Made by a program: the position numbers and the translations under genes. From JAQUCI01 sp034932685 (GTDB lineage: Bacteria > Bacillota_I > Bacilli_A > Erysipelotrichales > Erysipelotrichaceae), in contig JAYFOM010000004.1 of NCBI GenBank assembly GCA_034932685.1, forward strand, positions 1-64,000: DNA of 64,000 bases. The letters run 5' to 3'. Shown here in pieces: positions 1 to 8,438 of this stretch. Below the pieces are notes generated by a model that was given only the letters and a program-made list of their open reading frames with translations, made no database searches and had not been told where the DNA came from. Each line of letters opens with the position of its first letter. Positions within the stretch are counted from its first letter, which is position 1.

Positions 1-32
1 TCCTCTTGTTGGATCGTTCGTTTCTTAAACAT
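1..32 (-). CDS. 5' end of an unidentified gene, cut by the window edge
   Basis: A minus-strand ATG at 30-32 opens a frame reading MFKKRTIQQE to the window edge. AGAGGA lies about 7 nt upstream, which is a normal ribosome-binding site. It follows the double-SIS gene in the same direction, behind a terminator at 106-137, so it probably belongs to a separate transcript. Ten residues are too few to assign a family. Confidence 0.4.
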   Translation of the reverse strand, partial: MFKKRTIQQE

Positions 33-105
33 AGTTTGTCCTCTACTTATCTACTAAAATTTTACCATTATCTTGCCTTTCTTAATAGTATTCTTCTAAC
101 CAAAT

Positions 106-137
106 AAAAAGACTGTTAACTTATTTTGTCAACAGTC
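106..137 (-). terminator. Intrinsic terminator after the double-SIS gene
   Basis: On the minus strand a stem with arms GACTGTTGAC and GTTAACAGTC (one mismatch) is followed by a T-run (plus-strand AAAAA at 106-110). A second, stronger hairpin without a T-run (arms GCAGGYGATC/GATCRCCTGC, 141-164) sits between it and the stop codon. Confidence 0.75.
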
Positions 138-175
138 TGAGCAGGTGATCGTACGATCGCCTGCTTTTCATTATG

Positions 176-1588
176 TTAACCAAGTTTTACTTTAGGCCCT
201 TGATAGATATAGTTAGATGCATATTTAATTCTTGCTAAACGGCTAGCTTCTTTCAACTCTTTTTGACGATCAGTTTTTGGATCCTCAACATTTGCACTAA
301 TCGCAATCGGCGGCATAATACCATTTGCAATCATCACGTAACACAAATCAACAATCAATGACTGCGCTAGGTATAAGGCAAGTGAAGAAGATAATGGACA
401 ACAAACACGATCTTGTATCATAAAGGCTGCATCATTGACCGGTGCGCAATTATCAATAACAACATCAGCGATTTGAGCTAATAATTGACCACTCTCATGA
501 TCAGAAACAGCCGTTTTCGCTTGTCTTACATTAGTTAAAGCAATAACTTTAAGTCCTGCATCTTTAGCAATCCTGGCTAGCTCAACAGTGAGTTTACCTT
601 TACCAGAATTTGAAGCGATCAAGATAAGATCATTAGCTTTAAACCCATATTTCTTCATAAGGATATGCGCATACTCTTTTGATGTTTCCATCAAGTTAGA
701 CTTATTGTCACTCATATGAACCATGATCTCATCTTCTAGAATTGGACTAATATATGGTACTCCACCGGCACGACTGTACAACTCTTCAGTAACTAAATGT
801 GAATGTCCACCACCATAAACAAAGAATTTTGACTCACGTTGTACAGCTTCAAAAACTAATTGAGCTGCTTTCTGTACATTTTCACTTTGTGTCAATGTTT
901 GATCAAATGCTTCAAAAAAGTATGTTTCAAAACGCTCTAATACGCTCTTATTGGATTCTGGTTTACCTTTTTGTAAATTGATCATTATCGCATTCATCAT
1001 TTGCGCAATTAGAATAGTTACCATATTTGATGTTGAACCAACTTTTAATTCTTCAGCGATTTCATGAAGCGCATCACCAAATACACCACAGTTGTCGATA
1101 ACGACATCAGCGAAATCAGCCATATTCTTACCTGAACTATGACGACTAGTAATAACTTTAGCTTGTTTATGATTTACACAAGTTATTAAATTAGCGTTAG
1201 CTTGCTTGGTTTTGATCGCTAGTTCAACTAGCAAACCATTTCGACCAGAGTTTGAAACTAACATCATGGTATCACCTTCACTGATAGGATATAAGCTTAA
1301 TACGATATCAGCATATGGTGCTAAACGTTCAATAACTGTAGATTTGTGTGGAAACTGATGGAGCATAAATTCTGGCATGATAATGGGAGTGAAGAAATCT
1401 GTTCCTTTCAAACGAGCAAAGAATTCTTCAGGCATCATGTGTGAATGCCCAGTTCCTAAAACATAAAACTTTTTACCACTTTGTACTGAAGTAAATCCCA
1501 ATTCACATGCTTTGATAATGTTTGTGCTTTGTTGTGCAAACACTTCTTTAAAAATTGCATGCACTTGTTGATGATACGTTTTGTTCAT
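176..1588 (-). CDS. Double SIS-domain sugar-isomerase-like protein (tandem UPF0309-type repeat)
   Basis: A 470-residue protein built from two copies of the same SIS (phosphosugar-binding) domain. Copy 1 has GTGHSH at 45-50, SNSG at 112-115 and DVVIDNC at 161-167. Copy 2 has GGGHSH near 259-264, SNSG at 326-329 and DVVIDNC at 375-381, a constant offset of about 214 residues. The single-domain UPF0309 family is about 240 residues, so this is a duplication-fusion. SIS proteins bind phosphosugars and act as isomerases, deaminases or sensors; the substrate here is unknown. The start has a good site (AGGAGAG). It lies 31 nt after hemW with no terminator between, so it is probably co-transcribed with hemW, and it ends at a double hairpin. 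The SIS call is firm and the function open. Confidence 0.85.
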   Translation of the reverse strand: MNKTYHQQVHAIFKEVFAQQSTNIIKACELGFTSVQSGKKFYVLGTGHSHMMPEEFFARLKGTDFFTPIIMPEFMLHQFPHKSTVIERLAPYADIVLSLYPISEGDTMMLVSNSGRNGLLVELAIKTKQANANLITCVNHKQAKVITSRHSSGKNMADFADVVIDNCGVFGDALHEIAEELKVGSTSNMVTILIAQMMNAIMINLQKGKPESNKSVLERFETYFFEAFDQTLTQSENVQKAAQLVFEAVQRESKFFVYGGGHSHLVTEELYSRAGGVPYISPILEDEIMVHMSDNKSNLMETSKEYAHILMKKYGFKANDLILIASNSGKGKLTVELARIAKDAGLKVIALTNVRQAKTAVSDHESGQLLAQIADVVIDNCAPVNDAAFMIQDRVCCPLSSSLALYLAQSLIVDLCYVMIANGIMPPIAISANVEDPKTDRQKELKEASRLARIKYASNYIYQGPKVKLG

Positions 1589-1619
1589 AGCTTCTCTCCT
1601 TTTTACATATGATAGTTAC

Positions 1620-2702
1620 CTATGGTAACAGATCAACCAAAATATCATTAATAATATAGTAACCCTTATCTGTTGCCTTTAGCTTGTTGTTGTCAAACTC
1701 TATCAAGCCTTTTTTTAATAAGTCATCTACGCTTTGTCTATACATTTCAATTATACTGTTAAATTCATCATCATTCAATAAAATACCATCTTTTATTCTA
1801 AGTCCCATCATCATTTTTTCAAATAAATAATCTTTTGGTTTTAACTCAATTTCCTCAATCGAAAGTACTCCATGAAGATAATCATTAATATTTGAGGTAT
1901 TGGTATAACGATAATTCCGTTCTTTTCCAGCAGCACTTACACCAATACCATAAAAGTCTTGATACTTCCAATAAGTTAAATTGTGTTGACTAAGATATCC
2001 AATTTTGGCAAAATTACTGATCTCATACTGGTGAAATCCTTCGCTTTCAAGCGTTTTAATAGCCCAGAAGTACATCTTATCGCATATTTCTTCATCAAGT
2101 TTCTTAATGTTCTTTCGACCAAATAAAGCATTTTTTTCAATAGTGAGGTTATAGAGCGAAACATGCTTGATGTTTGCTTTTACAATACCATTAACAGTTT
2201 CTTGCCAGTCTTTGATAGTTTGATTTGGTAATCCATAAATAAGATCGACCGAGATGTTAGAAATTCCTATTTGATTAAAATAGTCAATACACTTAAACAC
2301 TGAGTCAATATCATGTTTGCGATTAAGATATTTTAATAATCGCTCATTTAATGTTTGGACACCAATACTTACGCGATTGATACCAAATTCAGCTAAAAGC
2401 TTGAATTTTGCTGAAGTCATGGTTTCTGGATTGATTTCAATGGTATATTCTTCAACATTTAATGCATAATTTTTTAAACAAGTAAGTAAAAATCTTAGTT
2501 GATCAAGGTTAAGTGCGGTTGGTGTTCCACCTCCAATATAAATCGTTTTTAGATCTTTATTTTCAACCTTTTCTATCAACTCTTTATTTAAGGCTTTAAG
2601 ATAACGATCGGCTAAATCTTGATCATACCCAAAACGACAAAAATCGCAATAAGAACAAATAGATTGACAAAAAGGAATGTGTACGTAAAGTGCTTTACTC
2701 AT
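1620..2702 (-). CDS. hemW: HemW-type radical SAM heme chaperone
   Basis: A 360-residue radical SAM protein of the HemN/HemW family. The N-terminus carries the iron-sulfur motif CxxxCxxCxxC (C12, C16, C19, C22, within PFCQSICSYCDFC) and the SAM-binding stretch IYIGGGTPT. HemW inserts heme into respiratory enzymes and is not itself a coproporphyrinogen oxidase. HemW and HemN are often confused in annotation. Length and the HemW-like N-terminus without the long HemN extension favour HemW. No heme biosynthesis genes are visible nearby. Its start overlaps the end of the upstream MazG-like gene by 8 nt, so translation is probably coupled; lepA-mazG-hemW run in the same direction, and lepA-hemW neighbourhood is common in Bacillota. 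Confidence 0.85.
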   Translation of the reverse strand: MSKALYVHIPFCQSICSYCDFCRFGYDQDLADRYLKALNKELIEKVENKDLKTIYIGGGTPTALNLDQLRFLLTCLKNYALNVEEYTIEINPETMTSAKFKLLAEFGINRVSIGVQTLNERLLKYLNRKHDIDSVFKCIDYFNQIGISNISVDLIYGLPNQTIKDWQETVNGIVKANIKHVSLYNLTIEKNALFGRKNIKKLDEEICDKMYFWAIKTLESEGFHQYEISNFAKIGYLSQHNLTYWKYQDFYGIGVSAAGKERNYRYTNTSNINDYLHGVLSIEEIELKPKDYLFEKMMMGLRIKDGILLNDDEFNSIIEMYRQSVDDLLKKGLIEFDNNKLKATDKGYYIINDILVDLLP

Positions 2703-2982
2703 TAATGGCCGGATAACGCTTTTCTATATCAGGAAACTTGCTTAAGACTACTTCTTTATAATCCCAACCGTAATGCATGCACAATGAAATCGCATAAAGT
2801 AATACATCAGCAATTTCGCTTTTGATTGCCACTAGATCAACTTCACTCTCACTCCATTGATAACATTCCAAAAGTTCAGCTGCTTCAATGATTATTGATT
2901 TAGCTAAGATCGCATCAGTATCAGACTCTAGCCAACCCCGACTTTTTCTTAACTCTTGGATTTTTAAACATAGTTCATCCAT
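2695..2982 (-). CDS. MazG-like nucleotide pyrophosphohydrolase
   Basis: A 95-residue all-alpha NTP pyrophosphatase. The metal-binding motifs EAAELLE (around 33-39, ExxE) and EIADVLLY (around 56-63, ExxD) are both present, as in RS21-C6/dCTPase-like small MazG proteins. Such enzymes hydrolyse non-canonical or excess (d)NTPs to the monophosphate and pyrophosphate, cleaning the nucleotide pool. The start has AAGGGAG upstream. It sits between lepA (48 nt upstream, with a terminator hairpin between) and hemW (8-nt overlap). Substrate preference cannot be read from the sequence. Confidence 0.8.
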   Translation of the reverse strand: MDELCLKIQELRKSRGWLESDTDAILAKSIIIEAAELLECYQWSESEVDLVAIKSEIADVLLYAISLCMHYGWDYKEVVLSKFPDIEKRYPAINE

Positions 2983-3006
2983 AATATCTCCCTTGTTTTA
3001 TCAGGT

Positions 3007-3030
3007 AAAAAGATTGTCAGATGACAATCT
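3007..3030 (-). terminator. Terminator directly after lepA
   Basis: Immediately after the lepA TAA, the minus strand reads AGATTGTC, a 4-nt loop, GACAATCT and then TTTT. The downstream genes (mazG-like, hemW) begin only 48 nt away, so the terminator may be partial. Confidence 0.8.
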
Positions 3031-4833
3031 TTAATCTTCATCACGTGCTAAGACTGCCATAAACGCTTCCTGTGGTATTTCAACACTACCAACAGATTTC
3101 ATGCGTTTCTTTCCTTCTTTTTGCTTCTCCAGTAATTTTTTCTTACGTGATATATCGCCACCATAACATTTTGATAAAACATCTTTTCGTAGTGATTTAA
3201 TGTTAGTACGAGCAATAATCTTACTACCAATCGCTGCTTGAACTGGTATTTCAAACTGTTGTTTTGGTAAAAGATCCTTCAGTTTACGAGTTATATTACT
3301 ACCACGGTTATAAGCTTGTTCACGATGAACAATAACCGATAATGCATCAATGACTTCGCTGTTTAAAAGAATATCAAGTTTTATCAAGTCATCTTTATGA
3401 TATCCAATAAGTTCATAGTCTAAAGAAGCATACCCTTTCGTTGATGATTTTAAACGATCAAAGTAATCGTAAATGATCTCAGCCAAAGGTAGTTCATAGC
3501 TTAAAGCCACCCTATTATCATCAATATAAGTCATATCTTTATAAATACCACGTTTTTTATTACTTAACTCCATTACTGCCCCAACATAATTTGAAGGAAC
3601 CATCACCGTTGCTTTTACCATTGGTTCTTCAATATGATCAATCTTAGTTGTTGGTGGCATCATTGCTGGATTATCAACTTTTATCATCGTGGCATCAGTC
3701 ATATAAACATGATAAATGACACTTGGGGCAGTTGCGATCAAGTTTAGATTATATTCACGCTCTAATCTTTCTTGTACAACATCCATATGTAACAAGCCTA
3801 AAAAGCCACATCTAAAACCAAAACCTAATGCTTGTGATGATTCTGGTTCAAAATGTAAAGATGCATCATTTAGTTGTAAACGTTCAAGTGCTTCTCTTAG
3901 ATCTGTATATCTTTGAGCATCAACAGGATATAGTCCACAATATACCATCGAATTGATTTGTCGATATCCTATTAGCGGTTCTTTTGCTGGTTTGTTCACA
4001 GATGTTATCGTATCCCCAACGCGAACATCTTTAATTGATTTTATGCTAGCTGCTATCCAGCCCACTTCGCCACAAACAAGCTCTTCCTTCTTTATATCGA
4101 TCACATTACGAACACCAAGTTCAACCACTTGATATATCTTATCAGTTGCCATCAACTTAATCTCATCACCAACTGTTACTTTGCCCTCTTTGATCCGAAC
4201 ATAAGCAATAACACCTCGATAAGCATCATAATATGAATCAAAAACCAATGCTTGTAGTGGATTATCCACATTTCCAGATGGTGCAGGTACTTTCGCAATT
4301 ATTGCCTCTAATACTTCTTGTATGTTGATGCCATTTTTAGCCGATATTAACGGTGCATCATGAGCAGGTAATCCAATCACATCTTCGATTTCCCTGATCA
4401 CTCTTTCAGGTTCAGCACTTGGTAGATCGATTTTGTTTATTACAGGAATGATCTCAAGATTATTATCTAACGCTAAGTAAACATTAGCTAAGGTTTGTGC
4501 TTCAATACCTTGCGCTGCATCTACAACTAAAACAGCTCCTTCACAAGCAGCTAATGAACGTGATACTTCATAAGTAAAATCCACATGACCTGGAGTATCG
4601 ATCAAATGCAAGGTATATGTTTGACCATCTAATGCCTTATACTGTAGTTGGACGGCATTAAGCTTGATGGTAATGCCTCTTTCTCTTTCCAATTCTAATG
4701 TGTCTAGTATCTGCGCCATCATCTCTCTTTTACTGACAGTACCAGTCATTTCCAAGATCCGATCCGCCAAAGTTGACTTACCATGATCAATATGGGCGAT
4801 GATGGAAAAATTCCTAATATTTTTTTGATCCAT
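3031..4833 (-). CDS. lepA: Elongation factor 4 (back-translocating GTPase LepA)
   Basis: A 600-residue translational GTPase of exactly the family length. G1 is AHIDHGKS (residues 13-20), G3 is DTPGH and G4 is NKID. The C-terminal third has the LepA-specific domain ending in a lysine-rich stretch. LepA binds the ribosome and affects initiation and elongation under stress. The start codon has AGGAGG upstream. It has its own extended -10 promoter (4856-4864) and a terminator right after the stop. Full length with no frame breaks. Confidence 0.97.
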   Translation of the reverse strand: MDQKNIRNFSIIAHIDHGKSTLADRILEMTGTVSKREMMAQILDTLELERERGITIKLNAVQLQYKALDGQTYTLHLIDTPGHVDFTYEVSRSLAACEGAVLVVDAAQGIEAQTLANVYLALDNNLEIIPVINKIDLPSAEPERVIREIEDVIGLPAHDAPLISAKNGINIQEVLEAIIAKVPAPSGNVDNPLQALVFDSYYDAYRGVIAYVRIKEGKVTVGDEIKLMATDKIYQVVELGVRNVIDIKKEELVCGEVGWIAASIKSIKDVRVGDTITSVNKPAKEPLIGYRQINSMVYCGLYPVDAQRYTDLREALERLQLNDASLHFEPESSQALGFGFRCGFLGLLHMDVVQERLEREYNLNLIATAPSVIYHVYMTDATMIKVDNPAMMPPTTKIDHIEEPMVKATVMVPSNYVGAVMELSNKKRGIYKDMTYIDDNRVALSYELPLAEIIYDYFDRLKSSTKGYASLDYELIGYHKDDLIKLDILLNSEVIDALSVIVHREQAYNRGSNITRKLKDLLPKQQFEIPVQAAIGSKIIARTNIKSLRKDVLSKCYGGDISRKKKLLEKQKEGKKRMKSVGSVEIPQEAFMAVLARDED

Positions 4834-4855
4834 GATAACCTCCTAAAGCATAGTA

Positions 4856-4864
4856 ATTATAACA
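4856..4864 (-). promoter_or_regulatory. Extended -10 promoter for lepA
   Basis: The minus strand reads TGTTATAAT, that is TG-N-TATAAT, about 20 nt before the lepA start codon. No good -35 is visible, as is usual for extended -10 promoters. Confidence 0.5.
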
Positions 4865-4892
4865 AAGACTAACGTTAGATAAAAGCCTTAAG

Positions 4893-5723
4893 TTAAGTTG
4901 GATCTTTATAACGATATAAGAGTGATGGGCGATGGCCTTTACCACTTCTAACAAATTCTGTTTGTACAACCTTATCTTTGATTATCCGTCTAAAAGCTGG
5001 ATCAAGTAATTTTCTGCCCAATATCACTTCATACACATTTTGTAGTTCTTTAAGCGTAAAGTACTTAGGCATCATATTAAAGACAATATCAGTATAGTTT
5101 ATCTTATTACGCATTCTTAATAAACCAAAAAAGATAACTAATGGATTATCAAAAGCCAACAGTTCATTATCTACAATTTTATAGCTTAAAGGATCATTGA
5201 TATCATCATTGATTTTAAGTAGCGTAAAACATATTTCATCAATTTCACTTTTCAAAATGATCTTTATCTCATTTTCCTTTTGTATTTGGGTAACATTAAA
5301 CCAAGCTGCATCAGCTAAAAGTTCATCTTGTAGTTGATCTTTATTGATCAATGCCATATAAGCAACATTAACAACTCTTAATCGTGGATCACGATTAACA
5401 GCACCAAAGGTATACAACTGTTCAAGATAAACATCATGTAAGTTTGTTTCCTTAGCTAAAACACGTTTTGGTGCGTTTGTTAGTTCTTCATCAATCTGTA
5501 AAAAACCACCTGGTAAACACCACTTATCTTTAAAGGGATGTGTTTTTCTTTTAACTAGCAATATACTAAATTTTTTCTCTGGTAGTTTACGATAATTAGG
5601 ATTAATACTGTCACTAATTCCAAAAACTAATATATCAGTAGTTAATGATAATCTATCATACAAGGTTGGATCATATGAGTTTAAGAAAGTGAGTTCATCG
5701 TGATCGCTATTTTTACTGTTCAT
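4893..5723 (-). CDS. nrtR: NrtR-type Nudix transcriptional regulator of NAD metabolism
   Basis: A 276-residue protein with an N-terminal Nudix domain (about 30-160) and a C-terminal winged-helix region (about 215-276, with DPAFRRIIKDKV). The Nudix box starts GGFLQIDEE at 72-80, but the catalytic REUxEE segment reads RVLAKE (87-92): two of the key glutamates are V88 and K91. NrtR repressors have this architecture, and many use an inactive Nudix domain to sense ADP-ribose or NAD-related ligands. It is the last gene of an operon with pncA, pncB and nadD and overlaps nadD by 11 nt. Context and architecture agree, so regulation of NAD salvage is a strong inference. An active Nudix hydrolase is the less likely alternative. 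Confidence 0.85.
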   Translation of the reverse strand: MNSKNSDHDELTFLNSYDPTLYDRLSLTTDILVFGISDSINPNYRKLPEKKFSILLVKRKTHPFKDKWCLPGGFLQIDEELTNAPKRVLAKETNLHDVYLEQLYTFGAVNRDPRLRVVNVAYMALINKDQLQDELLADAAWFNVTQIQKENEIKIILKSEIDEICFTLLKINDDINDPLSYKIVDNELLAFDNPLVIFFGLLRMRNKINYTDIVFNMMPKYFTLKELQNVYEVILGRKLLDPAFRRIIKDKVVQTEFVRSGKGHRPSLLYRYKDPT

Positions 5724-6291
5724 TGTGATATAACCTATTATTTTTTATATAATTAAGTACTCCAGGATCAAGATATTTCTTAAGTTCATCCTCACGATTC
5801 ATATTGATCATTGTTCTGATCTGACTTGATGATATCGCCATTTTATCAAAGTGTTTAGCTTTGATAAACTGCTCTGCTTTTGGCAAGAATTTAAGATACG
5901 CATTAACATCAACCGCCATGCGATCAATGATGATAACCTTAAATTGCAATAGTTCATCTAAATTTTGCCACTTATCAAAAGAAACTAAAAGATCATCCCC
6001 AATGATCAAATAAAGATCCCATGCCGGGTGTTTTTCTTTAAGCGATGACAGAACTTGATAAGTGTATTGTAAGTGATTATGTTCATTATCGATGATAATA
6101 CGTTTTGATTGATACACTGAAAGCATTGCTAAGCGATCAGCTAGAGATGCTGAAAGCTTTTTATCCCAATAATCGGTAGTCGCAACCATAACAACTTGAT
6201 TGACAATGTTACGATTAAGTAACTGCTTTACCATCTTCATGTGTCCTTTATGAACAGGATCAAAGCTTCCTACATATACACCAGTTTTCAT
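5713..6291 (-). CDS. nadD: Nicotinate-nucleotide adenylyltransferase
   Basis: A 192-residue nucleotidyltransferase. The N-terminal GSFDPVHKGH (residues 8-17) is the (H/T)xGH adenylyltransferase signature, and ISSSQIRTM near 153-161 is the C-terminal ISSTxIR motif. It converts nicotinate mononucleotide plus ATP to deamido-NAD, the step common to de novo and salvage NAD synthesis. It overlaps pncB by 4 nt (ATGA) and nrtR by 11 nt, so the cluster is tightly coupled. The length is normal. GGTGAT upstream serves as ribosome-binding site. Confidence 0.95.
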   Translation of the reverse strand: MKTGVYVGSFDPVHKGHMKMVKQLLNRNIVNQVVMVATTDYWDKKLSASLADRLAMLSVYQSKRIIIDNEHNHLQYTYQVLSSLKEKHPAWDLYLIIGDDLLVSFDKWQNLDELLQFKVIIIDRMAVDVNAYLKFLPKAEQFIKAKHFDKMAISSSQIRTMINMNREDELKKYLDPGVLNYIKNNRLYHNEQ

Positions 6292-7730
6292 ACGCTATCA
6301 CCAATTGGTTTTATTGTATTTTGCTTGATCAAACCAAGTTTTAACTTATATAGATCATACGAAAGATCAACATAGTAACGATGAGCATTATTTATTCTCA
6401 ATATTTCCGGATATAAGGTATCGATTTCTTGTTGGCAATATTCTTTACTCTTTTGTAATGTTGGTTTTTGATAAACTAGTTTACCCTTGATAAAGATTGG
6501 TTCATGTAATTCTCTTATCACATAGTTAGTTATCTTTGTTTGTTTCCAGATTTCAAACTCATCAAATAGAACATATTCATTTAAATCAATGATCTCATCA
6601 GCCAAAGCAATCAAATCACCAAGTGCATATCCACTGTCTTTATCATAAAACCGATAAAGTTTCTTATATCCCGGATTAGTCATTTTAGCTTGTGTTTCAC
6701 TTACTTTCATCTTTGGTATCAGCTTACCTTTGTCAACTATCGCTGCTAATTTATACACACCATCAAAGACTGGATCTCCTTTTGAAGTAATTAAGTTTTC
6801 ACCTACACCGAAAACATCAATCGGTGCTTTCTCTTCAAGCAAATCTTTGATCGCTTGTTCATCAAGTGCATTTGATACAATGATCTTACAGTCCTTCATA
6901 TTAGCTTGATCAAGCATTATACGTGCTTGCTTAGATAAGTATGATAGATCACCACTATCAAGCCTGATACCTTTTAGTCGATAACCATTGGGTATTAGGT
7001 AATCATTAGCTACTTTGATCGCATTAACCATACCACTTCTTAAGGAATCAATGGTATCAACTAAAAATACAGCATTATCAGGAAAAACTTTAGCATAAGC
7101 AAGAAACGCATCATATTCTGTTTCATATTTCATTATATGACTATGAGCCATTGTTCCTAACAAAGGTATCTTAAAACGCTTTCCAGCCTCATAGCACGAT
7201 GTTCCTACTGCTCCAGCTATATATGCATACTTAGCCCCAAAAACCGCTGCATCGCGGCCCTGCGCTCTTCTTGCCCCAAACTCCATAACCGCTTTGTTTT
7301 TAGCTTCATTCACGATTCTTCTAGTCTTTGTAGCGATCAAGCTTCCATGATTAAAACGATTTAAAAGATCAGTTTCAATCAATTGTGTTTCAATCGCATT
7401 ACCAACTACAGTGATTATAGGCTCTTGCGGAAAGATTACAGTACCATCTTTAACTGCATAGATATCACCACTAAACTTAAAAGCCTTTAAGTAAGCAAGA
7501 AAATCCTCACTAAAACAATTTAATGATCTTAGATAAGTGATATCCTCCTCACTAAAGCTAAAATCTAAAATAAGATCAATGATGTCATCCAATCCACAAG
7601 CAATATTGAAACCACCTTTAGCTAAGTTTTTACGAAAAAATACATCAAAGTAACAAACTTGATCCATTTTACCGCTTTTAAAGTCTGTATAAGCCATTGT
7701 TAGCTCATAAAAATCAACTAATTTCTTCAT
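6288..7730 (-). CDS. pncB: Nicotinate phosphoribosyltransferase
   Basis: A 480-residue protein of the NAPRTase family. It begins LVDFYELTMAYTDFKSGK and contains MEFGARRAQGRDAA and RLDSGDLSYLSKQ, motifs of the phosphoribosyltransferase active site. It makes nicotinate mononucleotide from nicotinate and PRPP. It directly follows pncA (adjacent bases) and overlaps nadD by 4 nt. This places all three steps nicotinamide to nicotinate to NaMN to NaAD in order in one transcript. Confidence 0.95.
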   Translation of the reverse strand: MKKLVDFYELTMAYTDFKSGKMDQVCYFDVFFRKNLAKGGFNIACGLDDIIDLILDFSFSEEDITYLRSLNCFSEDFLAYLKAFKFSGDIYAVKDGTVIFPQEPIITVVGNAIETQLIETDLLNRFNHGSLIATKTRRIVNEAKNKAVMEFGARRAQGRDAAVFGAKYAYIAGAVGTSCYEAGKRFKIPLLGTMAHSHIMKYETEYDAFLAYAKVFPDNAVFLVDTIDSLRSGMVNAIKVANDYLIPNGYRLKGIRLDSGDLSYLSKQARIMLDQANMKDCKIIVSNALDEQAIKDLLEEKAPIDVFGVGENLITSKGDPVFDGVYKLAAIVDKGKLIPKMKVSETQAKMTNPGYKKLYRFYDKDSGYALGDLIALADEIIDLNEYVLFDEFEIWKQTKITNYVIRELHEPIFIKGKLVYQKPTLQKSKEYCQQEIDTLYPEILRINNAHRYYVDLSYDLYKLKLGLIKQNTIKPIGDSV

Positions 7731-8318
7731 TTATAAATACACCTCACTTTTACGCAGTAATATCCCAGCCTGTTTCATTAACTTAAATGCGATATCATTA
7801 TACTCATCACGATCATGATCATCACTGTGATAAGTCTCAACCGCATCAGTCAACACTGTAACCTTTATATCTAGGTCATTTTGATCAAAATAATTACGCA
7901 AAGGGATTGCGAGGTTTAATACACATATATCCGTGCAACAACCTACAATGATCACCTCATCAAGTAATATCATCTTTTTAAGATCATTGATAAATGTATC
8001 ATTAAAGATAGCACTAGTCGAGTTTTTCTCATAAACAAGCGCCTGTCTTTCAAATAGTTTTAGATCATCAACAATTTCTGCTTCTTCTGTATCTTTAAGA
8101 CAATGTGTTGGATATCGTTGAAATTCAAGACTATTAGGTAAGTGCGCATCATTCACAAATGCCAAACCTTGATCATCAGCACTAAACCTCTTTAATAAAG
8201 CTTTTATCACACCAACTATCTTTGCGATTTTCTTATCACTCATCGGTCCAATTTCCACAAAACCCTTGACCATATCCACTACAACAAATAACTTTCTTAT
8301 GTTTGCAATATTGTTCAT
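7731..8318 (-). CDS. pncA: Nicotinamidase (isochorismatase-fold amidase)
   Basis: A 195-residue cysteine hydrolase. The catalytic Asp is in VVVDMVKGF near the N-terminus, NDAHLP matches a conserved metal-site region, and the nucleophile is in GCCTDICV. It deamidates nicotinamide to nicotinate. An ATG at 8325-8327 is in frame, but AAAAGGG abuts it directly. The ATG at 8316-8318 lies 9 nt from the same site, so that start is preferred. First gene of the NAD salvage operon, with a near-consensus promoter at 8339-8367. Confidence 0.9.
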   Translation of the reverse strand: MNNIANIRKLFVVVDMVKGFVEIGPMSDKKIAKIVGVIKALLKRFSADDQGLAFVNDAHLPNSLEFQRYPTHCLKDTEEAEIVDDLKLFERQALVYEKNSTSAIFNDTFINDLKKMILLDEVIIVGCCTDICVLNLAIPLRNYFDQNDLDIKVTVLTDAVETYHSDDHDRDEYNDIAFKLMKQAGILLRKSEVYL

Positions 8319-8338
8319 GATTACCATCCCTTTTAAAC

Positions 8339-8367
8339 TATATATAAGAATAAACGATTAATGTCAA
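8339..8367 (-). promoter_or_regulatory. Promoter of the pncA-pncB-nadD-nrtR operon
   Basis: On the minus strand TTGACA (8362-8367), a 17-bp spacer and TATATA (8339-8344). Just upstream lie two small palindromes, TTAAC-N5-GTTAA (8376-8390) and TGTTA-A-TAACA (8385-8395). They are candidate operators for NrtR, but no match to a known NrtR motif can be claimed from reading alone. Confidence 0.75.
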
Positions 8368-8412
8368 TACTCTTTTTAACATTTTGTTAATAACAGCTTA
8401 TTAAAGCGTTAT

Positions 8413-8438
8413 CAAAATAAAACGGTTTACACCGTTTT
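8413..8438 (-). terminator. Terminator of the GntR-family gene
   Basis: The minus strand reads AAAACGGT, 4-nt loop, ACCGTTTT, then ATTTTG. The hairpin overlaps the TAA stop of the gene. Confidence 0.7.

Noticed and set aside
141..164. Second terminator after the double-SIS gene
   Set aside because: The stem is strong, but on the minus strand no T-run follows. The working terminator is 106-137.
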